Assembly (NCBI RefSeq): GCF_000621485.1
Contig: NZ_JHYF01000014.1
Coordinates: forward strand, 103,562 to 167,561
Reading direction: 5' to 3'
DNA from: Alkaliphilus transvaalensis ATCC 700919
GTDB lineage: Bacteria; Bacillota; Clostridia; Peptostreptococcales; Natronincolaceae
Length of the DNA: 64,000 nt
Within the stretch, counting starts at the first letter, position 1. Each line of letters starts with the position of its first letter. Below the pieces are notes generated by a model, which was not told the origin of the DNA, ran no database searches, and saw only the letters and a list, made by a program, of their open reading frames with translations. Shown piece by piece: positions 56,439-64,000 of the stretch. Both the position numbers and the translations under genes were made by a program.

Positions 56439-56624
56439 TTACCAGCTGGCTTTTTTAACCCCAGGTATTTGGCCTTTATAAGCTAATTCTCTAAAACAAA
56501 TACGGCATATACCGAACTTTCTTAAAACCGAATGTGGTCTTCCACAGATGTTACATCTTGTGTATTCTCTAGTTTTATACTTTTGCTTTCTCGCTTGTTT
56601 AACAATCAGAGATTTTTTCGCCAC
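56439..56624 (-). CDS. rpsN: 30S ribosomal protein S14, zinc-binding form
   Basis: 61 residues, the short type Z form. It has [20 protein letters not shown], i.e. two CxxC pairs binding zinc, and ends [11 protein letters not shown]. No zinc-free paralogue is present in the window. Confidence 0.97.
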   Translation of the reverse strand: MAKKSLIVKQARKQKYKTREYTRCNICGRPHSVLRKFGICRICFRELAYKGQIPGVKKASW

Positions 56625-56641
56625 TATTTTCCCTCCTTACC

Positions 56642-57181
56642 TTACTTTACAAAAGGCATTCCCATTAATCTCAATAGTTCTCGGCACTCTTCGTCTGTTT
56701 TTGCTGTTGTTACAAAAACAATATCCATTCCACGAACTTTATCAACTTTATCGTACTCTATTTCAGGGAAAATTAATTGTTCCTTTAGACCTAAAGCATA
56801 GTTTCCTCTTCCATCAAAAGAGTTAACGCTTACTCCTCTAAAGTCTCTTACCCTTGGAAGTGCAATGTTCATAAGCTTATCAGCAAAATAGAACATTTTT
56901 TCTCCTCTTAGTGTAACTTTAGCACCAATTGGCATACCTTCACGGATTTTAAAGTTAGAAACAGATTTCTTAGCTCTAGTAGTAACTGGTTTTTGTCCAG
57001 TAATCATTTCTAATTCCTTAACAGCTACTTCTAAAGTTTTAGAATTATCCTTAGCTTCACCAACACCTACGTTGATTACAATCTTTTCTAACCTAGGAAT
57101 TTCCATAATATTAGAGTATCCGAACTTTTCCATCATAGCTTTTGCAACTTCGTTGTTATACTTTTCTTTCAATCTAGTCAT
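56642..57181 (-). CDS. rplE: 50S ribosomal protein L5
   Basis: 179 residues: [40 protein letters not shown], then [20 protein letters not shown] and [20 protein letters not shown]. It binds 5S rRNA and contacts the P-site tRNA. Confidence 0.97.
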   Translation of the reverse strand: MTRLKEKYNNEVAKAMMEKFGYSNIMEIPRLEKIVINVGVGEAKDNSKTLEVAVKELEMITGQKPVTTRAKKSVSNFKIREGMPIGAKVTLRGEKMFYFADKLMNIALPRVRDFRGVSVNSFDGRGNYALGLKEQLIFPEIEYDKVDKVRGMDIVFVTTAKTDEECRELLRLMGMPFVK

Positions 57182-57214
57182 GCTGAAATGTACCTCCCTT
57201 CATACAGGCTTTAT

Positions 57215-57523
57215 CTATATCTCTTCTCCAGTCTTTCTACTGATTCTTACTTTTTCACCGTTGTTTAAAACCTTAAATCCAACACGAACGCCTTGACCAG
57301 CCTTCTTGTCAAATAACATAACATTTGATACATGGATCGGTGCTTCTCTATTTATAATTCCGCCCTGTTGCATTTGTTGGTTAGGTTTTTGGTGTTTAGT
57401 GATTAAGTTAACGCCTTCTACGATCACTCGGCTATCTTTAGGCATAGCTTGAAGAACTTTACCTTTTTTTCCTTTGTCTTTTCCGGAAATAACTACTACT
57501 GTATCACCTTTCTTAACATGCAT
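57215..57523 (-). CDS. rplX: 50S ribosomal protein L24
   Basis: 102 residues with a KOW domain at the start ([20 protein letters not shown]) and [19 protein letters not shown]. An assembly initiator at the exit-tunnel side of the 50S subunit. Confidence 0.97.
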   Translation of the reverse strand: MHVKKGDTVVVISGKDKGKKGKVLQAMPKDSRVIVEGVNLITKHQKPNQQMQQGGIINREAPIHVSNVMLFDKKAGQGVRVGFKVLNNGEKVRISRKTGEEI

Positions 57524-57541
57524 TTCATGACACCTCCTTGA

Positions 57542-57910
57542 TTATAATACTTCTGGAGCTAATGAAACGATTTTCATAAAATCTCTATCTCTTAGTTCTC
57601 TTGTAACCGGACCAAATATACGAGTTCCTACCGGTTGCTTGTCGTCTTTTATGATTACCGCAGCATTTTCATCAAACTTGATATATGAACCGTCTTTACG
57701 TCTAATATCTGAAGCTGTTCTTACTACAACAGCCTTAACTACTTGACCTTTCTTTACAACTCCGCCTGGTGTTGCGCTCTTAACAGAACAAACGATGATA
57801 TCTCCTACTCTTGCGTATCTTCTCTTTGTACCACCAAGTACACGGATACATAATAATTCCTTTGCTCCAGAGTTGTCAGCAACTTTAAGACGTGACTCTT
57901 GTTGAATCAT
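57542..57910 (-). CDS. rplN: 50S ribosomal protein L14
   Basis: 122 residues: [39 protein letters not shown] and [21 protein letters not shown] highly conserved interface protein, 18 bases upstream of rplX. Confidence 0.97.
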   Translation of the reverse strand: MIQQESRLKVADNSGAKELLCIRVLGGTKRRYARVGDIIVCSVKSATPGGVVKKGQVVKAVVVRTASDIRRKDGSYIKFDENAAVIIKDDKQPVGTRIFGPVTRELRDRDFMKIVSLAPEVL

Positions 57911-57936
57911 AGTGAAACCTCCCTTCGCTTTTAAGC

Positions 57937-58191
57937 CTATTTTGCCTTTTCAACGATTTTAACAAGTCTCCATCTCTTATCTTTAGATAATGGTCTTGTT
58001 TCCATAATCTTAACACGATCTCCGATTTGACACTCATTCATTTCATCATGAGCCTTAAATTTAATTGTTCTTTTAACGGCTTTTCCGTATAATGGATGAC
58101 GTACAAAGTCTTCTACAAGAACAACAATTGTCTTATCCATCTTGTCACTTACTACACGACCGATTCTGGTCTTTCTAAGCCCTCTTTCCAT
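57937..58191 (-). CDS. rpsQ: 30S ribosomal protein S17
   Basis: 84 residues: [39 protein letters not shown] and [20 protein letters not shown]. An OB-fold primary binder of 16S rRNA. AAGAAAGGAGG precedes the ATG. Confidence 0.97.
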   Translation of the reverse strand: MERGLRKTRIGRVVSDKMDKTIVVLVEDFVRHPLYGKAVKRTIKFKAHDEMNECQIGDRVKIMETRPLSKDKRWRLVKIVEKAK

Positions 58192-58226
58192 GAAAATTGG
58201 CCTCCTTTCTTACCCAACAATTTGAT

Positions 58227-58430
58227 TTATGCCTTAACCTGCTTAATCTCTCTCTCACGAACGATTGTTTTGATCTTAGCAATGTCTCTACGGACACTAC
58301 GAATTCTTAAAGGGTTTTCAAGCTGGCCTGTTGCTAACTGGAAGCGCAAATTAAATAATTCGCCTTTTAAATCGATTAATTTTTGATCTAATTCAACATC
58401 TGTCATGTCTCTTAAAGAATTAGCTTTCAT
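58227..58430 (-). CDS. rpmC: 50S ribosomal protein L29
   Basis: 67 residues: [59 protein letters not shown] chose ATG 58430 since the family begins there; GGTGGTGAAG just upstream can act as ribosome binding site, while a GTG four codons earlier is less likely. It overlaps the end of rplP by 11 bases. Confidence 0.96.
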   Translation of the reverse strand: MKANSLRDMTDVELDQKLIDLKGELFNLRFQLATGQLENPLRIRSVRRDIAKIKTIVREREIKQVKA

Positions 58431-58863
58431 CAGCTTCACCACCCTTTGCTTCTAATTCTTGTCGTGTAACAAACTTACACTTGATTGGTAATTTATGAAT
58501 AGCAAGTCTCATTGCTTCTCTTGCCTTCTCTTCTGATACTCCTGCTAGTTCGAACATAACTCTTCCTGGTTTTACAACCGCAACCCAGAATTCTGGTGAA
58601 CCTTTACCGGCACCCATACGAGTTTCAGCAGGTTTCTTAGTTACTGGCTTATGAGGGAAAATTTTAATCCAAACTTTACCCCCTCTTTTGATTGATCTAG
58701 TCATGGCGATACGGGCAGCTTCTATTTGGTTTGATGTAATCCAAGCTGGCTCTAAAGCCATGATTCCATATTCACCGTAAGAAACTTTGTTTCCTTTTAG
58801 GGCTTGACCCGCCATTTTGCCTCTATGAACTCTACGACGTTTTACTCTTTTAGGCATTAACAT
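58420..58863 (-). CDS. rplP: 50S ribosomal protein L16
   Basis: 147 residues: [20 protein letters not shown] at the start, [17 protein letters not shown] [20 protein letters not shown] and [20 protein letters not shown]. Bacillus L16 also starts MLLPKRV, and AAGGAGG is spaced correctly for the first ATG. It organises the A-site tRNA. Confidence 0.97.
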   Translation of the reverse strand: MLMPKRVKRRRVHRGKMAGQALKGNKVSYGEYGIMALEPAWITSNQIEAARIAMTRSIKRGGKVWIKIFPHKPVTKKPAETRMGAGKGSPEFWVAVVKPGRVMFELAGVSEEKAREAMRLAIHKLPIKCKFVTRQELEAKGGEADES

Positions 58864-58894
58864 GCACTATTCCTCCTTCCTATAAGGCTGAAAG

Positions 58895-59611
58895 CTATTT
58901 CGCTTCTCTTTTTCTTCCCCTTTTAGCGTCTGCTTTAGGAGCTTCTACCGTTTCTTCAACTTTTGCTCTACCTTTAGTAGGTAAAACTTCTCCTTTATAG
59001 ATCCAAACTTTAACTCCAAGTTTTCCGTAAGTTGTATCTGCTTCATGGAATCCGTAATCTATATCTGCTCTTAATGTGTGTAGCGGTACATTTCCTTCGT
59101 TGTATCCTTCAGTACGAGCCATCTCTGCTCCACCAAGTCTACCAGAAGTTGAAACCTTAATACCTTTAGCACCTGCTCTGATTGCTCTTTGCATCGCTTG
59201 CTTCATTGCTCTTCTGAAGGAAACCCTTCTTTCTAATGAAAATGCAATGTTTTCAGCAACTAATTGAGCATCTAAGTCTGGTCTTTTAACTTCTACAACA
59301 TTTACTAGTACTTGCTTACCTTTTGCAATTTTTTCAAGGTCTTTTCTTAAATCTTCTACACCTTGACCACCCTTACCAATAACCATTCCTGGTTTAGCAG
59401 TGTGTACATTTACTTTTACTCTATTGTTAGCAGCTCTCTCAATCTCAGTTTTTGATACTCCGGATAAGAAAAGCTTCTTTTTTACGTATTGACGGATCTT
59501 ATGATCTTCCAATAAGAAACCTGAAAAGTCTTTCTTGTTGGCGAACCATTTTGTATCCCAGTCCTTGATTACTCCGACTCTCAATCCATGAGGATTAACC
59601 TTTTGACCCAT
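58895..59611 (-). CDS. rpsC: 30S ribosomal protein S3
   Basis: 238 residues: [20 protein letters not shown], a KH domain with [20 protein letters not shown], and the C-terminal signature [20 protein letters not shown] charged tail ([20 protein letters not shown]) extends about 20 residues beyond the core. It lines the mRNA entry tunnel. Confidence 0.97.
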   Translation of the reverse strand: MGQKVNPHGLRVGVIKDWDTKWFANKKDFSGFLLEDHKIRQYVKKKLFLSGVSKTEIERAANNRVKVNVHTAKPGMVIGKGGQGVEDLRKDLEKIAKGKQVLVNVVEVKRPDLDAQLVAENIAFSLERRVSFRRAMKQAMQRAIRAGAKGIKVSTSGRLGGAEMARTEGYNEGNVPLHTLRADIDYGFHEADTTYGKLGVKVWIYKGEVLPTKGRAKVEETVEAPKADAKRGRKREAK

Positions 59612-59629
59612 TCTTTTCCCTCCTTGATC

Positions 59630-59962
59630 CTATTTTTCTTTTAAAACTACTCCGATGTGACTTGTTCTCTTTCTGATAGTCGTTGCTCTACCCATTGCTC
59701 TTGGTCTAAAACGCTTCATTGTTGGCCCTTGGTTAGCAAAGATTTCAGAAACGAAAAGTCTTTCACGATCCATGTTGTGGTTGTTCTCAGCGTTTGCTAC
59801 TGCTGATTGGATAACTTTATATACGATCGGTGCTGAAGCCTTTGGCGTAAACTTTAAGATAGCTAAAGCTTCATCTACCTGCTTACCTCTTACAATATCA
59901 ACTACTTGTTGCGCCTTTCTAGGTGCAATTCGTACATACCTAGCGATTGCTCTTGCTTCCAC
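59630..59962 (-). CDS. rplV: 50S ribosomal protein L22
   Basis: 110 residues: [40 protein letters not shown] helix and [20 protein letters not shown], whose beta-hairpin lines the exit tunnel. Lies 18 bases before rpsC. Confidence 0.97.
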   Translation of the reverse strand: MEARAIARYVRIAPRKAQQVVDIVRGKQVDEALAILKFTPKASAPIVYKVIQSAVANAENNHNMDRERLFVSEIFANQGPTMKRFRPRAMGRATTIRKRTSHIGVVLKEK

Positions 59963-59994
59963 AATGACAACCTCCTTTCATAATGAAAACTATA

Positions 59995-60276
59995 TTATCT
60001 TCTTTTAGTCGTTTTATCATTATCATCATGGCCTCTATAAGTTCTTGTTGGAGCGAACTCCCCTAACTTATGTCCAACCATGTCTTCTGTTACATACACA
60101 GGTACATGCTTTCTTCCGTCATGTACAGCAACTGTGTGACCGATCATATTTGGGAAAATAGTGGAGGCTCTTGACCAAGTCTTGATTACCTTTTTCTCAC
60201 CATTTTTATTCATTTCTTCGATTTTTTTGTATAATCCAGCATGAATAAAAGGCCCCTTCTTCACTGATCTACTCAT
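59995..60276 (-). CDS. rpsS: 30S ribosomal protein S19
   Basis: 93 residues: [58 protein letters not shown]. Located in the 30S head with S13. Confidence 0.97.
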   Translation of the reverse strand: MSRSVKKGPFIHAGLYKKIEEMNKNGEKKVIKTWSRASTIFPNMIGHTVAVHDGRKHVPVYVTEDMVGHKLGEFAPTRTYRGHDDNDKTTKRR

Positions 60277-60326
60277 TATATTTCCTCCCTTCAGAATATT
60301 ATACGATTCCTCTATCTACTCTGAAA

Positions 60327-61157
60327 TTATTTCTTTCTTCTAGAAACGATTTGCTTGTTGGAAGCCTTTTTCTTGTTACGAGTTTTGTAACCAAGAGCAG
60401 GTTTACCCCAAGGAGTAACTGGAGACGGTCTACCGATTGACGTTCTACCTTCCCCTCCACCGTGTGGATGGTCGTTAGGATTCATTGCAGAACCTCTTAC
60501 TGTAGGTCTAATACCCATATTTCTTTTTCTACCAGCTTTACCGATTGTAATGTTTTCGTGCTCTAAGTTTCCAACTTGACCAATCGTTGCTTTACATTCG
60601 ATACTAATGTATCTAATTTCGCCAGAAGGTAATCTTAATAATGCATTTTTTCCTTCTTTAGCCATCAATTGTGCTGCATTACCAGCCGCTCTTGCAATTT
60701 GTCCACCTTTACCAGGCTTCATTTCGATATTGTGTACTACTGTACCAACAGGAATATCTTTTAATTGTAAAGCGTTTCCTGGTTTAATATCTGCTTCAGG
60801 ACCAGATTGAACTTTATCTCCAACCTTTAATCCATTTGGAGCGATGATATATCTTTTCTCACCATCTACATAGTGTAATAATGCAATATTAGCAGTACGG
60901 TTTGGATCGTACTCGATTGAAGCTACCTTTGCATCAATACCATCTTTATTTCTTTTGAAGTCGATAATTCTATATTTTCTTTTATTTCCGCCACCACGAT
61001 GACGAACGGTAATTTTTCCATGCGCATTTCTACCACCAGATTTTGTTAGAGTTTCTAACAAGGATCTTTCTGGTTCTACCTTAGTGATTTCATCAAATGT
61101 AGAAACAGTCATTGATCTTATCCCTGGTGAAGTAGGATTAAACTTTTTAATACCCAT
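60327..61157 (-). CDS. rplB: 50S ribosomal protein L2
   Basis: 276 residues: [40 protein letters not shown] and the C-terminal [18 protein letters not shown] with its functionally important His. Needed for subunit association and peptidyl transfer. Confidence 0.98.
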   Translation of the reverse strand: MGIKKFNPTSPGIRSMTVSTFDEITKVEPERSLLETLTKSGGRNAHGKITVRHRGGGNKRKYRIIDFKRNKDGIDAKVASIEYDPNRTANIALLHYVDGEKRYIIAPNGLKVGDKVQSGPEADIKPGNALQLKDIPVGTVVHNIEMKPGKGGQIARAAGNAAQLMAKEGKNALLRLPSGEIRYISIECKATIGQVGNLEHENITIGKAGRKRNMGIRPTVRGSAMNPNDHPHGGGEGRTSIGRPSPVTPWGKPALGYKTRNKKKASNKQIVSRRKK

Positions 61158-61191
61158 TTAAATTCCCTCCTTCTTATTTCCAGGCTATGGG

Positions 61192-61479
61192 CTACATGCC
61201 ATCAAAGAATTCTATTTCTTTGCTGTCTGGTGTTAATTTTACGATAGCTTTCTTCCAGTCCGCTCTCTTACCAACATTAGCACCCATTCGCTTATATTTA
61301 CCAATCATATTGATTGTATTCACTTTGTCAACTTTAACTCCGAATACTTTCTCAACGGCCTTTTTGATTTCAGTTTTGTTGGCTCTTTTGCTTACAACAA
61401 AAGTGTACTTCTTTTCAGCCATTTGAGTCATACTTTGCTCACTTACAACAGGTTTAATAATGATATCATGTGGATTCAT
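61192..61479 (-). CDS. rplW: 50S ribosomal protein L23
   Basis: 95 residues: [60 protein letters not shown]. The docking site for SRP and trigger factor. Its ATG overlaps the rplD stop (TAATG), so translation is coupled. Confidence 0.97.
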   Translation of the reverse strand: MNPHDIIIKPVVSEQSMTQMAEKKYTFVVSKRANKTEIKKAVEKVFGVKVDKVNTINMIGKYKRMGANVGKRADWKKAIVKLTPDSKEIEFFDGM

Positions 61480-62102
61480 TATGCGTACACCTCCTCCACT
61501 TTTTCAACAGCATCCTTCGTAATGATGAACTTGTCAAACTTTAAGATGTCATACACATTTAAAGTATTTACAAGGGCAGTCTCTACTCCAGGAATGTTAT
61601 TTGCTGATTTGATTACTGCTTCATTCTTTTCTGCCATAACGATTAAGGCTTTTTTCTCAACGTTAAGGTTTTTAAGAATATTTACCATATCTTTTGTTTT
61701 AGGAGCGTTTAATTGTAACTCATCTAAAACGATTAATTCATTAGCGTTTACTTTAGATGTTAAAGCAGATTTCATCGCTAATCTTCTTACCTTCTTAGGT
61801 AATGTATATCTGTAGTCTCTTGGCTTCGGTGCGAAGATTACTCCCCCGCCTGACCATAGTGGAGAACGGATCGTACCAGCTCTTGCTCTACCAGTTCCTT
61901 TTTGTCTCCAAGGCTTTCTTCCTCCACCTCTTACTTCTGAACGAGTTAAAGCAGATTGAGTACCTTGTCTTTTATTTGCTAATTGGTTTTTTACAACCTC
62001 ATAAAGTACGTGTTGGTTTACTTCTACTCCGAAAACATTATCACTTAATTCCATTTCACTGACTTGTTGTCCTGAAACGTTTAAAACAGCTACCTTAGGC
62101 AT
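61479..62102 (-). CDS. rplD: 50S ribosomal protein L4
   Basis: 207 residues. The tunnel loop has [20 protein letters not shown] and [20 protein letters not shown]. In enterobacteria L4 represses the S10 operon; whether this holds here is unknown. One-base overlap with rplW. Confidence 0.97.
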   Translation of the reverse strand: MPKVAVLNVSGQQVSEMELSDNVFGVEVNQHVLYEVVKNQLANKRQGTQSALTRSEVRGGGRKPWRQKGTGRARAGTIRSPLWSGGGVIFAPKPRDYRYTLPKKVRRLAMKSALTSKVNANELIVLDELQLNAPKTKDMVNILKNLNVEKKALIVMAEKNEAVIKSANNIPGVETALVNTLNVYDILKFDKFIITKDAVEKVEEVYA

Positions 62103-62128
62103 GCTATATCCTCCTTTCTCTAGTTAGA

Positions 62129-62761
62129 TTATTTTCCAGTTTTAATTGTTTCTTTAATAGTTAATAATCCACGCTTTGGTCCAGGTACTGCCCCTTTAAC
62201 TAATAGAGCATTTCTTTCAACGTCTACCTTAACAACTTCAAGATTTTGAATTGTTATTTGAACGTTTCCAGTTTGTCCTGGTAACTTCTTACCTTTAAAT
62301 ACTCTACCTGGTGATGTAGCAGCTCCCATTGAACCTGGTCTTCTGTGGTATCTAGAACCATGGGCAGAAGGACCACTTCTTTGTCCGTGTCTTTTAATAA
62401 CCCCTTGGAATCCTTTACCTTTTGAAGTACCGGTAACATCTACCTTGTCTCCAACTTGGAAAAGATCTGCCTTAACTTCTTGACCTACTGTAAATTCTGA
62501 AGCGTTTTCTAATCTAAACTCTTGTAAGTTTCTCTTAATAACTACTCCAGCCTTTGCAAAATGTCCTTTTAAAGGCTTAGTTACGTTCTTTTCTTTAATT
62601 GAACCATAACCAATTTGTATTGCATTGTATCCATCAGTTTCAGTCGTTTTAACCTGTGTTACAATGTTAGGTTCAACTTCTATTACTGTTACTGGAACAA
62701 CAATCCCGTTTTCATCAAAGATTTGAGTCATTCCAATTTTTCTTCCGACAAAACCTTTCAT
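62129..62761 (-). CDS. rplC: 50S ribosomal protein L3
   Basis: 210 residues: [20 protein letters not shown] and the loop [20 protein letters not shown] followed by [18 protein letters not shown], which approaches the peptidyl-transferase centre. AGGAGGT precedes the ATG. 104 bases separate it from rpsJ. Confidence 0.97.
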   Translation of the reverse strand: MKGFVGRKIGMTQIFDENGIVVPVTVIEVEPNIVTQVKTTETDGYNAIQIGYGSIKEKNVTKPLKGHFAKAGVVIKRNLQEFRLENASEFTVGQEVKADLFQVGDKVDVTGTSKGKGFQGVIKRHGQRSGPSAHGSRYHRRPGSMGAATSPGRVFKGKKLPGQTGNVQITIQNLEVVKVDVERNALLVKGAVPGPKRGLLTIKETIKTGK

Positions 62762-62865
62762 ATTTACACCTCCTATAATCTTACAGCGGATTACACGATC
62801 CGTATAATCATACTAAGACAGGATGAATCGAAACCATCACTTTATCTTAGCGTTAGGCCCTATGC

Positions 62866-63186
62866 CTATAACTTAATTTCAATATCAACACCTGCTGGTA
62901 AGTCTAGTCTCATTAATGAGTCTACAGTTTTTGGTGTTGGGTTTAAGATGTCGATCAATCTCTTGTGAGTTCTCATTTCGAACTGCTCTCTAGAGTCTTT
63001 GTACTTGTGAACCGCTCTTAAAATTGTAATGATTTGTTTTTCAGTAGGTAGTGGTACTGGACCAGAAACCTCTGCACCGCTTCTTTTAGCAGTCTCAACA
63101 ATTTTCTCAGCTGATTGATCAAGTACTTTGTGATCATACGCCTTTAACCTAATTCTGATTTTTTGCTTACTCTTGGCTGTTGCCAT
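62866..63186 (-). CDS. rpsJ: 30S ribosomal protein S10
   Basis: 106 residues from ATG 63186: [20 protein letters not shown], then [20 protein letters not shown] and [29 protein letters not shown] lies seven bases upstream. The open frame continues 45 codons further upstream, but that part is leader sequence, unlike any S10. First gene of the S10 operon; S10 is also the transcription factor NusE. Confidence 0.97.
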   Translation of the reverse strand: MATAKSKQKIRIRLKAYDHKVLDQSAEKIVETAKRSGAEVSGPVPLPTEKQIITILRAVHKYKDSREQFEMRTHKRLIDILNPTPKTVDSLMRLDLPAGVDIEIKL

Positions 63187-63396
63187 AGTATTCCCCTCCT
63201 TTGCATCGCACGTGATTTCTTTTACGTACGACCTAGACCAATATACACTTTTCCGGGTGTGTCGATATTTTTTTAAAATATTTTCTGCCCGATGTATAAG
63301 TAGTCTTGTCGCCCGATTCATTGATCAAGACATTTCTCAGCGAAAATTTCCTAAAGAGCAACCTTCCGCTTCATCGCAGTCCTTTCATACACTAAC
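63187..63396 (-). other. Long S10-operon leader
   Basis: About 210 untranslated bases lie between the predicted start site and rpsJ. The length would allow leader regulation. I do not recognise a known leader fold, and no small gene is evident. Confidence 0.4.
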
Positions 63397-63402
63397 TAGT
63401 AT

Positions 63403-63431
63403 ATTTTATAACATATACAGCAAAATATCAA
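63403..63431 (-). promoter_or_regulatory. Sigma-A promoter of the S10 operon
   Basis: TTGATA (63426-63431), a 17-base spacer, and TAAAAT (63403-63408) on the minus strand. The -35 overlaps the left arm of a plus-strand terminator-like hairpin. Confidence 0.6.
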
Positions 63432-63463
63432 GCCTATTTTCAAGTTTTGACAGGCTTTTTTTT
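63430..63463 (+). terminator. Plus-strand terminator-like hairpin upstream of rpsJ
   Basis: AAGCCT (63430-63435) with AGGCTT (63452-63457), an inner TCAA/TTGA stem, and then eight T in the plus direction. It points against the operon, and no plus-strand gene feeds it. Confidence 0.5.
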
Positions 63464-63590
63464 ATTTTTTTATGACTTTACTTATTCTGGAAGTTTTTTT
63501 TATCATTTCTTCTCAATAAGTAGTGTCCCTCCCCTAAGGATTCACAATTTTCTTGAAAGTTAATCATAAATTTTAAGGTTTATATGGCAA

Positions 63591-63622
63591 AATTAGAAGA
63601 AGAGTAAACTCTTCTTCTAATT
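63591..63622 (-). terminator. tuf terminator
   Basis: A perfect 15-bp stem, AATTAGAAGAAGAGT with ACTCTTCTTCTAATT, over a two-base loop. It is followed by TTTT on the minus strand and lies 28 bases after the tuf stop. Confidence 0.8.
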
Positions 63623-63650
63623 AATTGCCTTGTAGGTTACATCTATTAGA

Positions 63651-64000
63651 TTACTCGATGATAGAAGCTACTACTCCTGCTCCTACTGTTCTTCCACCTT
63701 CACGGATAGCGAATCTTAATCCCTCTTCTGTTGCGATTGGAGCGATTAATTCGATTTCCATTGTAATGTTGTCTCCTGGCATTACCATTTCTACTCCGTC
63801 TGGTAACTTGATGCTTCCTGTTACGTCTGTTGTTCTGAAGTAGAACTGTGGTCTATATCCATCAAAGAAAGGAGTATGTCTTCCACCTTCTTCTTTCTTT
63901 AATACGTATACCTCTGCCTTAAACTTTGTATGAGGATTGATTGTACCTGGCTTAGCTAATACTTGTCCTCTTTCGATTTCTTGTCTTTGGATTCCTCTTA
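63651..64000 (-). CDS. tuf: Elongation factor Tu (3' part; runs off the window)
   Basis: Only the last 116 or so residues are inside the window, from [20 protein letters not shown] to the end [20 protein letters not shown]. This is domain 3 with part of domain 2 of EF-Tu, the GTPase that brings aminoacyl-tRNA to the ribosome. The start lies beyond position 64000. It is the last gene of the str operon and is followed by its own terminator before the S10 operon. Confidence 0.97.
   Translation of the reverse strand, partial: RGIQRQEIERGQVLAKPGTINPHTKFKAEVYVLKKEEGGRHTPFFDGYRPQFYFRTTDVTGSIKLPDGVEMVMPGDNITMEIELIAPIATEEGLRFAIREGGRTVGAGVVASIIE

Noticed and set aside
62866..63321. S10 with a 45-residue N-terminal extension
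   Set aside because: The extension precedes a strong AAGGAGGGG and does not resemble S10; the start at 63186 is the family start.
63173..63475. Plus-strand frame of 100 codons upstream of rpsJ
   Set aside because: Antisense to the S10 leader and promoter, with no ribosome binding site or recognisable family.

Overview
The window looks like a chromosomal segment of a low-GC, endospore-forming Firmicute of the class Clostridia, most like Alkaliphilus and its relatives. This is inferred from the AT-rich intergenic DNA, strong AGGAGG-type ribosome binding sites, sporulation genes (cwlD, spmA, spmB), a Clostridia-type KOW protein between map and infA, and zinc-binding (C+) versions of S4, S14 and L36. 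No taxonomic search was possible. Nearly all genes lie on the minus strand; plus-strand genes are scattered through the first 42 kb.

Region by region. 1-4.8 kb is a small defence island: an HNH nuclease with a phosphorothioate-DNA-binding-type N-terminus, a large PLD/SF2 helicase/DUF3427 protein, and a decayed Fic fragment. 4.9-11.6 kb holds cell-surface genes: a membrane-anchored subtilase-like protein with a dead N-terminal repeat, an M28 peptidase whose lipoprotein signal appears frameshifted, and a GHL10 glycosidase with three SLH domains. 11.8-18.0 kb is an oppABCDF oligopeptide importer. 18.4-19.9 kb is a radical SAM/lipoprotein pair of unknown role. 20.0-22.8 kb has a DJ-1/PfpI protein, a WYL regulator and an AraC regulator. 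22.9-26.8 kb is a YclNOPQ-type siderophore importer with a Fur-box-like site. After a flavoprotein and a thioredoxin-like/GNAT fusion, 29.4-36.3 kb is a sigma-54-controlled module: enhancer-binding protein, three matching upstream sites, a consensus -24/-12 promoter, then lysA-spmA-spmB and, past a hairpin, an LD-carboxypeptidase and an M20 amidohydrolase.

36.5-42.2 kb carries a NdpA-like protein, a degenerate dUTPase-2 protein, an Mrp-type ATPase, a divergent polysaccharide deacetylase, a YvlD-like membrane protein and cwlD. A cluster of five DnaA-box-like sites lies beside cwlD. 42.6-64 kb is the ribosomal superoperon read right to left: tuf (3' end only), S10, spc (with secY, adk, map, infA), alpha (rpsM-rpsK-rpsD-rpoA-rplQ), then ecfA1-ecfA2-ecfT-truA and rplM-rpsI. 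Its order is the standard Firmicute one and complete, including rpmJ (37 codons).

How the parts work together: the lysA module has LD-carboxypeptidase, DAP decarboxylase and amidohydrolase under one nitrogen-type promoter, which suggests use of wall-derived peptides or DAP. The sporulation and wall genes next to the ribosomal block match the neighbourhood known from Bacillus (rpsI - cwlD - mrp/salA - deacetylase). The strongest candidates for undescribed biology are the sigma-54 lysA/spmAB module with its operator repeats, the rSAM/lipoprotein pair, the DnaA-box cluster, the structured element between rpmJ and rpsM, and the intergenic inverted-repeat family.
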